From Pseudomonas sp. GM41(2012) (GTDB lineage: Bacteria > Pseudomonadota > Gammaproteobacteria > Pseudomonadales > Pseudomonadaceae): DNA of 64,000 nt. Numbering within the stretch: the first letter of the stretch is position 1; every line of letters starts with the position of its first letter. The notes under the pieces are model-generated. The model was not told the DNA's origin, did no database searches, and worked only from the letters and a program-made list of their open reading frames with translations. Location: NCBI RefSeq assembly GCF_000282315.2, contig NZ_AKJN02000006.1:1860001-1924000 (forward strand). Direction: 5' to 3'. Made by a program: the position numbers and the translations under genes. Below are positions 1-7,999 of the stretch, piece after piece.

Positions 1-1
1 G

Positions 2-118
2 AAAAGCGGCGTGGTGTTTCGCGAGATTCGTGGTTTTGGCGCCGAGATGCCAGTGGCGGCCAATAGCGCGGATGAGGGGCGAATCAAGAATCGGCGGGTT
101 GAGGTTTGGGTGTATTGA
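2..118 (+). CDS. OmpA-family outer membrane protein, C-terminal fragment (cut by window edge)
   Basis: Only the last 38 codons are present. The peptide ends GFGAEMPVAANSADEG, then RIKNRRVEVWVY, which is the typical end of an OmpA-like peptidoglycan-binding domain (GxGxxxPxAxNxxxxGRxxNRRVE). Such domains bind diaminopimelate in peptidoglycan and anchor the outer membrane. The N-terminal part and hence the exact subfamily lie outside the window. The frame is open from base 2 to the TGA at 116-118. Confidence 0.85.
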   Translation, partial: KSGVVFREIRGFGAEMPVAANSADEGRIKNRRVEVWVY

Positions 119-163
119 TGCCTCGGCTGATTCAGGCATACCACCTTTGCAGTAATGGGCTTA

Positions 164-299
164 CCTGTGGCGAGGGGGCTTGCCCCCGTTGGGTGGCGAA
201 GCCGCCCCAAACCGGTTACCCGCGTTTTTCAGGAAGACTGCATTTATCGGTTTTACGACTGCTTCGCAGCCCAACGGGGGCAAGCCCCCTCGCCACAGG
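164..299. repeat. REP-like inverted repeat
   Basis: The arm TGTGGCGAGGGGGCTTGCCC at about 166 is repeated in inverse orientation ending near 298, with an imperfectly paired interior. The same family with a related interior (CGGTTTTACGACTGCTTCGC) recurs at 27195-27314. It lies between the ends of the OmpA-family gene and the convergent ankyrin gene, where it may serve as a transcription barrier. Confidence 0.8.
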
Positions 300-324
300 T
301 TTTTAGTTGCCTCAGGATTTGCAA

Positions 325-843
325 TCAGCCGAGGAGTTTCTGCAGCTGCGCCGTGGTGTCCACCGCGCCCATGGTCTTGGCGGCATCCAGCGCAGAGACG
401 CCATTGGCGTCCTTGGCTTTCGGGTCGGCGCCTTTGCTGATCAGGTAGTCGACGATTTCCACGCGATTGAACATCGCCGCCATCATCAGCGCAGTGCGAC
501 CGTCGAAGGACGAACCTTCCACTTGCGCGCCGCCGTCAACCAGTGCCTTGACCACCGCCAGATCACCCTTGAACGCCGCGCCGGCAATCGGGCTCTGGCC
601 GTTGTCGTTGCGGATTTCCGGGTCGGCCTTGTGTTCGAGCAGGACTTTTACCGTCTCCACGTGTCCGTGATACGCAGCCAGCATCAGCAAGGTGTCGCCC
701 TTGTGGTTACGCAGGTTCGGCGGCAGGCCCTTGGTCAACAGCGCAGCCATCATGGCCGCATCGCCCTCACGCGCCTTGTTGAATACCTGTTCGGCAAATT
801 CAGCGGCTTCTTCGGGGGTCATCTGGCGGCTTTGGTCTGACAT
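325..843 (-). CDS. Ankyrin-repeat protein
   Basis: 172 aa. Several ankyrin repeats fill residues about 25-170; recognisable pieces are GDTLLMLAAYHGHVETVKVL, GQSPIAGAAFKGDLAVVKAL and GRTALMMAAMFNRVEIVDYL, each followed by the usual GADP-type turn. No signal peptide or membrane segment is seen, so it is probably a cytoplasmic protein-interaction module. An upstream in-frame ATG exists at 855, but the start at 843 has a GTGGAG ribosome-binding site at suitable distance. In pseudomonads small ankyrin proteins are often linked to catalase or stress functions; no such neighbour is present here, so the partner is unknown. Confidence 0.85.
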   Translation of the reverse strand: MSDQSRQMTPEEAAEFAEQVFNKAREGDAAMMAALLTKGLPPNLRNHKGDTLLMLAAYHGHVETVKVLLEHKADPEIRNDNGQSPIAGAAFKGDLAVVKALVDGGAQVEGSSFDGRTALMMAAMFNRVEIVDYLISKGADPKAKDANGVSALDAAKTMGAVDTTAQLQKLLG

Positions 844-954
844 TGGGCACTCCACGTTCTGTTATTCGCAAAGCCGACAGTTTCCCGAGCAGCCCCGAGG
901 CTGTCACTTCTTTTTTCTCATGGACGGCCATAGGCACATTCAATAGCGCTGCAT

Positions 955-2793
955 TCAATAACGAAAAGCGCCGCCGTGAATATCCGCCAGCAACTGCGGA
1001 GTAACCTGCACGTAAGTCTGGGTCCCTGGCAGCCAGGCATAGATCGGATCATCGCCGGTTTTGCCGGGGTCGAAGGCTTCATCCTTAAGCCGGGTCTTCT
1101 GATATTTGAAGGTGCCGGTGGTCTCCATTTTCACCTTCACTCGCAAGAACAAAGGCACCGCATAGGCGGGCATTTGCTCACGGGCGAACGCCAGCAGTTC
1201 ACTGAAATCCAGGGTCGCCAAGGACTCGGCTGGCGTAATCGCCGCCATCCCGGCACGCCCGTTGGTGTTGCGGATTTCCACGCCGTAGGCCACGGCTTCG
1301 GAAATATTCGGGTGTTGCAAAAGGATGTTCTCAACCTCGGTGGTCGAGACGTTTTCGCCCTTCCAGCGGTAGGTATCGCCCAAACGGTCAACAAACTGCG
1401 CGTGACCGAAACCGATGTTGCGCAGCAGGTCACCGGTATTGAAGTAACGGTCGCCCTTCTCGAACACGTCGTGCAGCACAACCTTTTCGGTCTTCTGCGG
1501 ATCGGTGTAGCCATCCAGCGGCGCCTTGTCGTCGATCTTCGCCAGCAACAGCCCCTGCTCGCCTTTGGCGACTTTGCGCATGAAGCCCTTGGCATCCCGA
1601 ATCGGCGCACCGCTGTCGTGGTCGTACGCCGCCAACTCCCATGACATCAGGGAAAAACCGACGGTGTTATCAAAGTTGAGGATGTTGGTGAAGCCGATGT
1701 TGCCGTCGCTGGCGGCGTACAGCTCACAGATATGATTCACCCCGAATCGCGTCTTGAACTCGCCCCACGCGCCGGGGCGCAGGCCATTGCCGATCATCTT
1801 CGTCACGCGGTGCTGGCTGTCGTCGGCGCTGGGCGGTTGATCCACCAGGTAGCGGCACAATTCGCCGACGTATCCGAGGGTGGTCGCGCGGTACTTGCGC
1901 ACATCGTTCCAGAATTGACTGGCGCTGAACTTGCGGCGAATCGCAAAGCCCGAGGCGCCACTGATCGCCGAGCCCCAGCACACGCATAGCCCGGTGGCGT
2001 GATAGAGCGGCAAGGTGCAATAGACGACATCCTCCGGACGCATATCCAGGGCGATCAGCCCGAAGCTCGCGGAGCTGCGCATCCAGCGGCCGTGCTTGAA
2101 TACCCCGGCCTTGGGCAAGCCGGTGGTGCCCGAGGTGTAGATATAGAAACAAGGGTCGTCGAAAAAAACCTGCTGACTGCTGGCGGGGTCGGCGCTGGAG
2201 CTGTCGGCACTGGCGGTCATCAGGTTGATGAACCCGTCGGGCGCAATGCCCGGATGGCTGAAGGTGTCTCGATCAGCGACGAACCAGGTGTGCGCCGCGT
2301 CGATCGACACCCGTTCGCGAACCGCCGAAAACGCCGGCACCAGCTCTTCTCCGACAATGATCGCCGCGGGCGCCACCAGGTTCAGGCTGTGAGCCAGGGT
2401 ATCGCGGGTCTGCGAAGTATTGAGCAAGGCACTGATCGCGCCGACCTTGGCCACCGCCAGGATCGTCACCAGCAGTTCCGGGCGATTCTCGATAAAGACC
2501 GCTACCACATCGCCCTTGCGGATGCCTTGGGCAATCAGATGATGGGCAATGCGATTCGCCCACTGGTTGACCTGAAAATACGTCAGCGCCACCTCGCCCT
2601 GCAGCAATGCAGGGCCATCGGGATTGCGCAATGTCGCTTGCTCGAAGCTCCAGCCCAGGCCGCACGATTGGGTCGGGTCCTTGACGTTGGCGGCTTTCAT
2701 GCCTTTCACCACGCGAGGAATGGCTTTGGCAATGGAAGGCAGCTTGCGGAGCATCATGCCCCAGGTAATCGTGTCGTTCGGCGTGCGGCTCAT
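955..2793 (-). CDS. Long-chain acyl-CoA synthetase (FATP/VLACS-like)
   Basis: 612 aa member of the ANL adenylate-forming superfamily. The AMP-binding P-loop motif YIYTSGTTGLPKAG lies at about residues 217-230, an ELYAASDGNIGF segment at the A5 position follows, and YFNTGDL is the A7 motif. The enzyme is expected to activate fatty acids to acyl-CoA with ATP. The N-terminal region (WGMMLRKLP..., GLGWSFEQ) and the C-terminal FKYQKTRLKDEAFDP segment are typical of the FadD6/FATP-type branch rather than E. coli FadD. It is transcribed alone, with the ankyrin gene downstream about 110 bp away. The substrate chain length cannot be read from sequence. Confidence 0.9.
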   Translation of the reverse strand: MSRTPNDTITWGMMLRKLPSIAKAIPRVVKGMKAANVKDPTQSCGLGWSFEQATLRNPDGPALLQGEVALTYFQVNQWANRIAHHLIAQGIRKGDVVAVFIENRPELLVTILAVAKVGAISALLNTSQTRDTLAHSLNLVAPAAIIVGEELVPAFSAVRERVSIDAAHTWFVADRDTFSHPGIAPDGFINLMTASADSSSADPASSQQVFFDDPCFYIYTSGTTGLPKAGVFKHGRWMRSSASFGLIALDMRPEDVVYCTLPLYHATGLCVCWGSAISGASGFAIRRKFSASQFWNDVRKYRATTLGYVGELCRYLVDQPPSADDSQHRVTKMIGNGLRPGAWGEFKTRFGVNHICELYAASDGNIGFTNILNFDNTVGFSLMSWELAAYDHDSGAPIRDAKGFMRKVAKGEQGLLLAKIDDKAPLDGYTDPQKTEKVVLHDVFEKGDRYFNTGDLLRNIGFGHAQFVDRLGDTYRWKGENVSTTEVENILLQHPNISEAVAYGVEIRNTNGRAGMAAITPAESLATLDFSELLAFAREQMPAYAVPLFLRVKVKMETTGTFKYQKTRLKDEAFDPGKTGDDPIYAWLPGTQTYVQVTPQLLADIHGGAFRY

Positions 2794-3004
2794 GGTTGCT
2801 CCCGGTCGATCTTTTTATTGTTCGGGCGGCGTTGATTGAGGCCGAAAATACGTCAGCGGTTCCTGAGCTGTACACGCGGTTTTTGAAATGATTTGTATCC
2901 ACGTCTGCGGCGGTCGAAAGCGTGAGCTTGCGCGGGGCAATTGGTTCCATCGAATCGATGTCGACCACGCAAAATGCAGGATGCACGATGGCCATTCATG
3001 CAGA

Positions 3005-3047
3005 TTGCACGAAAGTGCAAAAACACTGAAAAACCAACCTATTGATA
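3005..3047 (+). promoter_or_regulatory. Possible enhancer palindrome and IHF site upstream of the DUF3509 gene
   Basis: TTGCAC-GAAA-GTGCAA (3005-3020) is a perfect 6-bp inverted repeat that could be an activator site. CAACCTATTGATA (3035-3047) fits the IHF consensus YAANNNNTTGATW exactly. Both lie just upstream of a sigma-54-type promoter, which is the normal arrangement for enhancer-dependent genes. The activator is not identifiable; the spacing does not fit an NtrC site. Confidence 0.45.
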
Positions 3048-3074
3048 TATAAGGATTTTTAAAAAATCAGGTGC

Positions 3075-3090
3075 TGGCACAATCACTGCA
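3075..3090 (+). promoter_or_regulatory. Candidate sigma-54 (-24/-12) promoter
   Basis: TGGCAC-AATCA-CTGCA has the invariant GG (3076-3077) and GC (3088-3089) separated by exactly ten bases, as required for RpoN promoters; the -12 element is CTGCA instead of TTGCA. The predicted transcript starts near 3100, about 38 bp before the DUF3509 start codon. The 2794-3137 gap (344 bp) holds no other supported gene. Confidence 0.6.
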
Positions 3091-3137
3091 ACTACCTCTG
3101 CATGCTTGCCATTCAAGAGCTAACGGAGCTGATAGAC

Positions 3138-3416
3138 ATGAACCTGATCCAAGAAAAATTTTCGTCCCTGTTCTCCAACTTCGAAGTGACCACCCAGCCA
3201 CGTCCTGATGGTGGCATTCTGCTGACCTTGAGCAGCACCGACGGCAAAGTCTTCAAACGCTCGATTTCCTACCAGCAATTGCATGCAGGTGATCAGCTGT
3301 CCTGGGTGATCAGTGCCATTCGCCGTGACATCGCCGAACAGGCCAGCGAACTGCCGCAGATTTCCATGCTGCAAAGCCAGCAGCGGTTTGCCCTGCCGAC
3401 GTATCACTCGGTTTAA
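3138..3416 (+). CDS. DUF3509 family protein
   Basis: 92 aa small soluble protein of a family largely limited to Pseudomonas and relatives. Visible features are the N-terminal MNLIQEKFSSLFSNFEV segment, a beta-rich GGILLTLSSTDGKVFKRSIS centre and a C-terminal helix (WVISAIRRDIAEQ). The ATG at 3138 is preferred over an upstream in-frame ATG at 3102 because ACGGAGCT lies 7-8 bases before it and it matches the family N terminus. No biochemical role is known to me. It is a single-gene unit with a candidate sigma-54 promoter upstream and a strong terminator downstream. Confidence 0.9.
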   Translation: MNLIQEKFSSLFSNFEVTTQPRPDGGILLTLSSTDGKVFKRSISYQQLHAGDQLSWVISAIRRDIAEQASELPQISMLQSQQRFALPTYHSV

Positions 3417-3439
3417 ACCGTTGCAGAGCTGTAAACAAA

Positions 3440-3478
3440 CAGGCCGTGAGCGCTTTCGCTTCACGGCCTGTTTTGTTT
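3440..3478 (+). terminator. Rho-independent terminator of the DUF3509 gene
   Basis: Perfect stem CAGGCCGTGA / TCACGGCCTG with loop GCGCTTTCGCT, followed by TTTTGTTT. Confidence 0.85.
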
Positions 3479-3507
3479 CTGACGGTACGCAATCCTTGCC
3501 TCTGTTC

Positions 3508-3582
3508 CCTGATTCCTGATTCCTGATTCCTGTTCCCTGATTCCTGATTCCTGATTCCTGATTCCTGATTCCTGATTCCTGT
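3508..3582. repeat. 7-bp tandem repeat array (CTGATTC)n
   Basis: About ten copies of CTGATTC in two runs broken by one CTGTTCC variant. The array leads directly into a REP palindrome at 3580. Its length is a likely source of strain variation. Confidence 0.9.
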
Positions 3583-3671
3583 AGGAGCTGAGCTTGCTCG
3601 CGATGGCGGTGTATCAGGAGACATTAGTGCTGACTGATACACCGCCATCGCGAGCAAGCTCAGCTCCTACA
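3580..3671. repeat. REP/REPIN palindrome
   Basis: TGTAGGAGCTGAGCTTGCTC and its reverse complement flank an inner inverted repeat GATGGCGGTGTATCAG. It is sandwiched between the CTGATTC array and the GGTTATGT array. Confidence 0.9.
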
Positions 3672-3672
3672 G

Positions 3673-3728
3673 GGTTATGTGGTTATGTGGTTATGTGGGT
3701 ATGTGGGTATGTGGGTATGTGGTTATAG
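3673..3728. repeat. 8-bp tandem repeat array (GGTTATGT/GGGTATGT) running into the mtnC stop codon
   Basis: Three copies of GGTTATGT, three of GGGTATGT, and a final GGTTATAG copy that contains the mtnC stop codon (complement of TTA at 3723-3725). Copy-number changes would alter the sequence just past the mtnC end but not its coding part. Confidence 0.9.
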
Positions 3729-4406
3729 GGTGGAAGGATCGATCCGCGCAAAACTGTCCACCGTCACATGCCCCGCCAGCTCCCCGCCCTCTCGGGCCAG
3801 TCCGCACGTCGCCATTCCCGCCGTGCGCGCCGCGTCCAGTTCCTCGACGATGTCGGACAGAAACAGGATCTGCGAAGCGTCCAGGTCAATGGCCTGGGTA
3901 ATGCGCTCGTAGGACTTCGCTTCACGCTTGGGTCCCGAGGTGGTGTCGAAATAGCCACTGAACAGGGGTGACAGATCCCCCGCTTCCGAACAGCCAAAGA
4001 TCAGCTTTTGGGCCTGGATCGAACCGGACGAATAAACAAACAGTTTAAAGCCGTCCTGATACCAGCGCTTGAGCGCTTCAACGGCGTCCGGGTAAACGTG
4101 GCCTTTCAACTCTCCGGCCTGATAACCCTGCTCCCAGACCATGCCTTGCAACGCTTTCAGCGGCGTGGCTTTGCGGTCTTCGGCGATCCAGCCCAGAACA
4201 ATCTCGATCACTCGCTCGACGTCGGCGTTCGGCTCGTTGCTATCCCGGCGAACGGCGTCCAGTTGCTCGGCAACATCCGCATGCGCGGCGTGCTGGCGAA
4301 CAAAATCCGGCAAGTGTTTGGCGGCGTAGGGAAACAGCACGTCGAACACAAAACTCACCGCGCTCGTAGTGCCTTCGATGTCGGTGAGAATTGCTTTGAT
4401 CGGCAT
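3723..4406 (-). CDS. mtnC: Enolase-phosphatase E1 (methionine salvage)
   Basis: 227 aa HAD-superfamily enzyme that converts 2,3-diketo-5-methylthiopentyl-1-phosphate to the acireductone in two steps, enolisation then dephosphorylation. The HAD motif I is ILTDIEGTT (residues about 6-14), motif II is the VYSSGS segment, and motif III/IV is the [10 protein letters not shown]...[14 protein letters not shown] part. The ATG at 4406 is preferred over an upstream TTG. It begins 4 bp after the mtnD stop, so the two are cotranscribed, in the order mtnB-mtnD-mtnC. Confidence 0.95.
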   Translation of the reverse strand: MPIKAILTDIEGTTSAVSFVFDVLFPYAAKHLPDFVRQHAAHADVAEQLDAVRRDSNEPNADVERVIEIVLGWIAEDRKATPLKALQGMVWEQGYQAGELKGHVYPDAVEALKRWYQDGFKLFVYSSGSIQAQKLIFGCSEAGDLSPLFSGYFDTTSGPKREAKSYERITQAIDLDASQILFLSDIVEELDAARTAGMATCGLAREGGELAGHVTVDSFARIDPSTL

Positions 4407-4410
4407 CGCC

Positions 4411-4956
4411 TCAGTCCTCAAGACGCGGGAACCGGCTGGCGATGTCTTCGCCGGTGAAATTGGCCACCCAGCCTTCGGGGTTGTTGAACAGACGGATCGC
4501 GACGAAATGCGGATGCTCGCCCATGTCGAACCAGTGAGGGGTGCCGGCCGGTACCGAGATCAGGTCGTTTTTCTCACATAGCACCGCGTAGACGTAATCG
4601 CCGATGTGCAGGGAGAACAAGCCACGGCCGGCGACGAAAAATCGTACTTCGTCTTCGCCATGGCGATGTTCGTCGAGAAACCTGGCGCGCAATTCGGCTT
4701 TTTGCGGGTGGTCGCTGTTCAGGCTGATGACGTCGACGGTGATGTAACCGCGTTCGGTCATCAGCTTGTCGATTTGCTCCTGATACGCGGCGATCACTTC
4801 TTCCTGACTGGCGCCGGGCTGGATTTTCGCCGTGGCTTGCCAGCGGTCGAAACGCACGCCCTGCTCGGCCAGGGTCGAGGCGATGTCTTCGAAATGTGTC
4901 AGCACCTTGTTAGGTAAATCAGGGCTTGAGACGTGGTAAACGGACAGGCTGCTCAT
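4411..4956 (-). CDS. mtnD: Acireductone dioxygenase
   Basis: 181 aa cupin. The metal ligands are visible in [11 protein letters not shown]: His97, His99 and Glu103, with His141 in the second cupin motif (PAGTPHWFD). With Fe(II) the family makes the keto acid of methionine plus formate; with Ni(II) it makes methylthiopropionate, formate and CO. The gene sits between mtnB (20 bp upstream) and mtnC (4 bp downstream) in a methionine salvage operon. Confidence 0.96.
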   Translation of the reverse strand: MSSLSVYHVSSPDLPNKVLTHFEDIASTLAEQGVRFDRWQATAKIQPGASQEEVIAAYQEQIDKLMTERGYITVDVISLNSDHPQKAELRARFLDEHRHGEDEVRFFVAGRGLFSLHIGDYVYAVLCEKNDLISVPAGTPHWFDMGEHPHFVAIRLFNNPEGWVANFTGEDIASRFPRLED

Positions 4957-4976
4957 CAGGGCAACTCCTTAACGGT

Positions 4977-5603
4977 TCATACTTTACAGTTCAAGAGTGA
5001 GCGCATCTTCAACTCGCACTCGAACAAAAATTCAAAGGCCTCGATCTGCCGCAGTGCATCGCTCATGCGCGCGCCCCAGGTGTAGAGACCGTGGCCGCGG
5101 ATCAGGTAGCCGACGCAATCGGGATGCGCGTCTAGCCAAGGCTGCACCTTGGCGGCGAGGCGCGCAATGTCCTGGTCGTTGTCGAAAATCGGCACACGCA
5201 CCCGGGATTCGTGGGTCGACACACCACTGAAGGCTTTTTGCAGTTCGTAGTCTTCGAACTCGATGAAGTCTTGCGGCGTCAGGCGCGACAGCACCGTGGC
5301 GTTCACCGAATGCGTGTGCAGCACCGCGCCGATCTCCGGGCGCCAGTTGTAGAGCTGGGTGTGCAGCAGGGTTTCGGCGGACGGCTTTTTGCCCGGTTCC
5401 AGGCTGTTGCCGGACAGATCGGTCGCCAGCACATCGTCGGGGCCGAGTTGGCCTTTGTGCTTGCCGGACACCGTCAGCAGCGCTTCAGTCGGCGACAGGC
5501 GCGCCGAGTAGTTGCTGCTGGTGGCCGGTGACCAGCCGCGGCCATACAGAAAACGCCCGGCATCGATGATTTCCTGGGCGAGGTGCTCACGGGTGAGGCT
5601 CAT
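4977..5603 (-). CDS. mtnB: Methylthioribulose-1-phosphate dehydratase
   Basis: 208 aa class II aldolase-fold enzyme of methionine salvage. The zinc ligands are seen as His96 and His98 in VLHTHSVN and His171 in RGHGLYTWG. The N-terminal GRGWSPATSSNYSARL is the usual phosphate-binding region. The start codon overlaps the stop of the upstream MFS gene (ATGA), so translation is probably coupled. Confidence 0.95.
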   Translation of the reverse strand: MSLTREHLAQEIIDAGRFLYGRGWSPATSSNYSARLSPTEALLTVSGKHKGQLGPDDVLATDLSGNSLEPGKKPSAETLLHTQLYNWRPEIGAVLHTHSVNATVLSRLTPQDFIEFEDYELQKAFSGVSTHESRVRVPIFDNDQDIARLAAKVQPWLDAHPDCVGYLIRGHGLYTWGARMSDALRQIEAFEFLFECELKMRSLLNCKV

Positions 5604-6745
5604 GGCCTGTCCTCTTGCATACGTGTCGCAATGATAACGGCTGCCGCGAAGGCTGCGAGGCTGGCAATACTAAAGGTCAATGCCGGGCCGAGGGCATTCC
5701 AGCTGTAGCCGGAATACAACGCGCCCAGTGCGCCGCCGGTGCCGGCCAGTGCGGCGTATAACGCCTGGCCCTGCCCTTGTTGGCGTGCGCCGAAGCTACG
5801 TTGCACGAACTGGATGGCAGCCGCGTGAAAGCTGCCGAAGGTCGCCGCGTGCAGTACCTGGGCAAACAACAGCACCCAAAGGAACTCAGCGAACGAACCG
5901 AGCAACAACCAACGCAATGCCGCCAACAGAAAACTCGCCAGCAACACCCGACGCACGGAGAAACGCGCGAGGATCTTGCTCATGGCCAGAAACATCAAGA
6001 CTTCGGCGACCACACCGACCGCCCATAGCATACCGATCAGCCCACGGCTGTACCCGAGTCGCTCCAGGTGCAAGGTCAGAAAGGTGTAATAAGGACCGTG
6101 GCTCATCTGCATCAGCGCCACGCAACCGTAAAACGCCAACACCCCGGGACTGCGCACCTGCTTGAGAAAACCGTCCCCCGCCAACCGTTCGCTCTGAATC
6201 GGTTGAGCGTTGGGCACCCATAGGCTGCTGACCACGATTCCGGCCAGGATCAGCACCAGCGCCACCGGGTAGATGTCGAGGCTGAGCCATTCGAACAATC
6301 GGCCAAGGGCGACCACGGTAATGATGAAACCGATGGAACCCCACAAGCGGATCTGACTGTAGCGGTTAGTCTGGCCCTGCAAGTGCGCCAAGGTGATGAC
6401 TTCGAACTGCGGCAATACCGCGTGCCAGAAAAACGCGTGCAAGGCCATGACCATCGCCAGCCAGGCGTAGGTCTTGCTGACGAAAATCAGCGAAAACGTC
6501 AGCAGCGTGCAGACCGCACCGAAGCGCACGATGGCCAGGCGTCGGCCGGTGTAATCACCGAGCCAGCCCCAGATGTTCGGCGCCACGCAGCGCATCAGCA
6601 TCGGGATCGCCACCAGCTCGCCGATGCGCGCGCTGGAAAAGCCCAGGTGATCGAAGTACAGCGCCAGAAACGGCGCTGTCGAACCGAGCAAGGCGAAATA
6701 GAACAAATAGAAACTGGAGAGCCGCCAGTACGGGAGCGCCGCCAC
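5600..6745 (-). CDS. MFS transporter (HcaT/LacY-like family)
   Basis: 381 aa, about twelve hydrophobic segments. The start PYWRLSSFYLFYFALLGSTA and the LGFSSARIGELVAIP segment are typical of the phenylpropionate-type (HcaT) MFS family. It is translationally coupled to mtnB (ATGA overlap) and begins 34 bp after aroC, so it belongs to an aroC-MFS-mtnB-mtnD-mtnC transcript. The location suggests a role linked to methylthio-sugar or aromatic compounds, but no substrate can be named from the sequence. Confidence 0.85.
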   Translation of the reverse strand: MAALPYWRLSSFYLFYFALLGSTAPFLALYFDHLGFSSARIGELVAIPMLMRCVAPNIWGWLGDYTGRRLAIVRFGAVCTLLTFSLIFVSKTYAWLAMVMALHAFFWHAVLPQFEVITLAHLQGQTNRYSQIRLWGSIGFIITVVALGRLFEWLSLDIYPVALVLILAGIVVSSLWVPNAQPIQSERLAGDGFLKQVRSPGVLAFYGCVALMQMSHGPYYTFLTLHLERLGYSRGLIGMLWAVGVVAEVLMFLAMSKILARFSVRRVLLASFLLAALRWLLLGSFAEFLWVLLFAQVLHAATFGSFHAAAIQFVQRSFGARQQGQGQALYAALAGTGGALGALYSGYSWNALGPALTFSIASLAAFAAAVIIATRMQEDRP

Positions 6746-6779
6746 TGTCCTTAGACCGCAGCGGCTGTGAGGTCAGCCA

Positions 6780-7871
6780 TTAAAGCTGACCCAGCACCGG
6801 CGTGCTCACGCGCACGTCCAGGTTCTGCCCACGGTGACGCAACAGGTGATCCATCAGCACGATGGCCATCATCGCTTCGGCGATCGGTGTGGCGCGGATG
6901 CCGACGCACGGGTCGTGGCGACCCTTGGTGACGACTTCCACCGGGTTGCCATGGATGTCGATGGAACGGCCCGGCGTGGTGATGCTCGAGGTTGGCTTGA
7001 GCGCCAGGTGCGCGACGATCGGCTGACCCGACGAAATGCCACCTAAAATGCCGCCCGCGTTGTTGCTGAGGAAACCTTGCGGGGTCATTTCATCGCGGTG
7101 TTCGGTGCCGCGTTGGGCAACGCTGGCGAAACCGGCGCCGATTTCCACGCCTTTGACCGCGTTGATGCTCATCAACGCGTGAGCGAGTTCGGCATCGAGA
7201 CGGTCGAAGATCGGCTCGCCGAGGCCCGGCATTACGCCTTCAGCGACTACGGTGATCTTCGCGCCAACCGAATCCTGGTCGCGACGCAACTGGTCCATAT
7301 AGGCTTCCAGTTCCGGGACCTTGTCTGGATCAGGGCTGAAGAAAGCGTTCTCCTCCACCGAATCCCAGGTCTTGAACGGGATTTCGATCGGGCCGAGCTG
7401 GCTCATGTAGCCACGAATGACGATGCCCTGAGTGGCCAGGTATTTTTTCGCAATCGCACCGGCTGCCACGCGCATGGCCGTTTCACGGGCCGAGCTGCGA
7501 CCGCCGCCACGGTAATCGCGCTCGCCGTATTTGTGGTGGTAGGTGTAGTCGGCGTGGGCCGGGCGGAACAGGTCCTTGATCGCCGAGTAATCCTTGGACT
7601 TCTGGTCGGTGTTGCGGATCAACAGGCCGATGGAGCAACCGGTGGTGCGTCCTTCGAACACGCCGGAGAGGATTTCGACTTCGTCGGCTTCCTGGCGCTG
7701 GGTGGTGTGGCGGCTGGTGCCGGGTTTGCGGCGATCCAGGTCACGCTGCAGATCCTCCAGAGAGATCTCCAGGCCCGGCGGGCAGCCGTCGACAATGGCG
7801 ACCAACGCCGGACCATGGCTTTCGCCCGCGGTGGTGACAGTGAACAGCTTGCCGTAGGTATTGCCGGACAT
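6780..7871 (-). CDS. aroC: Chorismate synthase
   Basis: 363 aa. It catalyses the last shikimate pathway step, EPSP to chorismate, with reduced FMN. Signature stretches are [20 protein letters not shown] at the N terminus, [20 protein letters not shown] in the centre and RGTEHRDEM...[13 protein letters not shown] near the C terminus. The longer reading frame begins at 7934, but ATG 7871 matches the family start and has a GGAG site. In P. aeruginosa the same neighbourhood (prmB, two plus-strand genes, aroC, MFS, mtn genes) is, as I recall, conserved. Confidence 0.97.
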   Translation of the reverse strand: MSGNTYGKLFTVTTAGESHGPALVAIVDGCPPGLEISLEDLQRDLDRRKPGTSRHTTQRQEADEVEILSGVFEGRTTGCSIGLLIRNTDQKSKDYSAIKDLFRPAHADYTYHHKYGERDYRGGGRSSARETAMRVAAGAIAKKYLATQGIVIRGYMSQLGPIEIPFKTWDSVEENAFFSPDPDKVPELEAYMDQLRRDQDSVGAKITVVAEGVMPGLGEPIFDRLDAELAHALMSINAVKGVEIGAGFASVAQRGTEHRDEMTPQGFLSNNAGGILGGISSGQPIVAHLALKPTSSITTPGRSIDIHGNPVEVVTKGRHDPCVGIRATPIAEAMMAIVLMDHLLRHRGQNLDVRVSTPVLGQL

Positions 7872-7999
7872 GCAGGACGCTCCGTGAATTCGAACCAAAT
7901 ACGTAATGCGCGCCAGTATACGCAGGCTACCCAACTAGTTCATCCTCGAACCTTATGGGTGCCTGCGAGTCCAACCGGCATCTTGTTCATGATGGCGTG

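Noticed and set aside
325..855. Long plus-strand open frame opposite the ankyrin gene (and similar antisense frames over many genes)
   Set aside because: These are shadows caused by GC-rich codon bias on the opposite strand; the ankyrin, aroC, minC and other families are clear on the real strand.
3005..3020. NtrC-binding site
   Set aside because: The arms TTGCAC/GTGCAA are separated by four bases; NtrC sites need about seven between TGCAC and GTGCA.
3508..3728. Repeat-rich stretch resembling a CRISPR array
   Set aside because: The units are 7-8 bp direct tandem repeats with no spacers, around a REP palindrome; there are no cas genes in the window.
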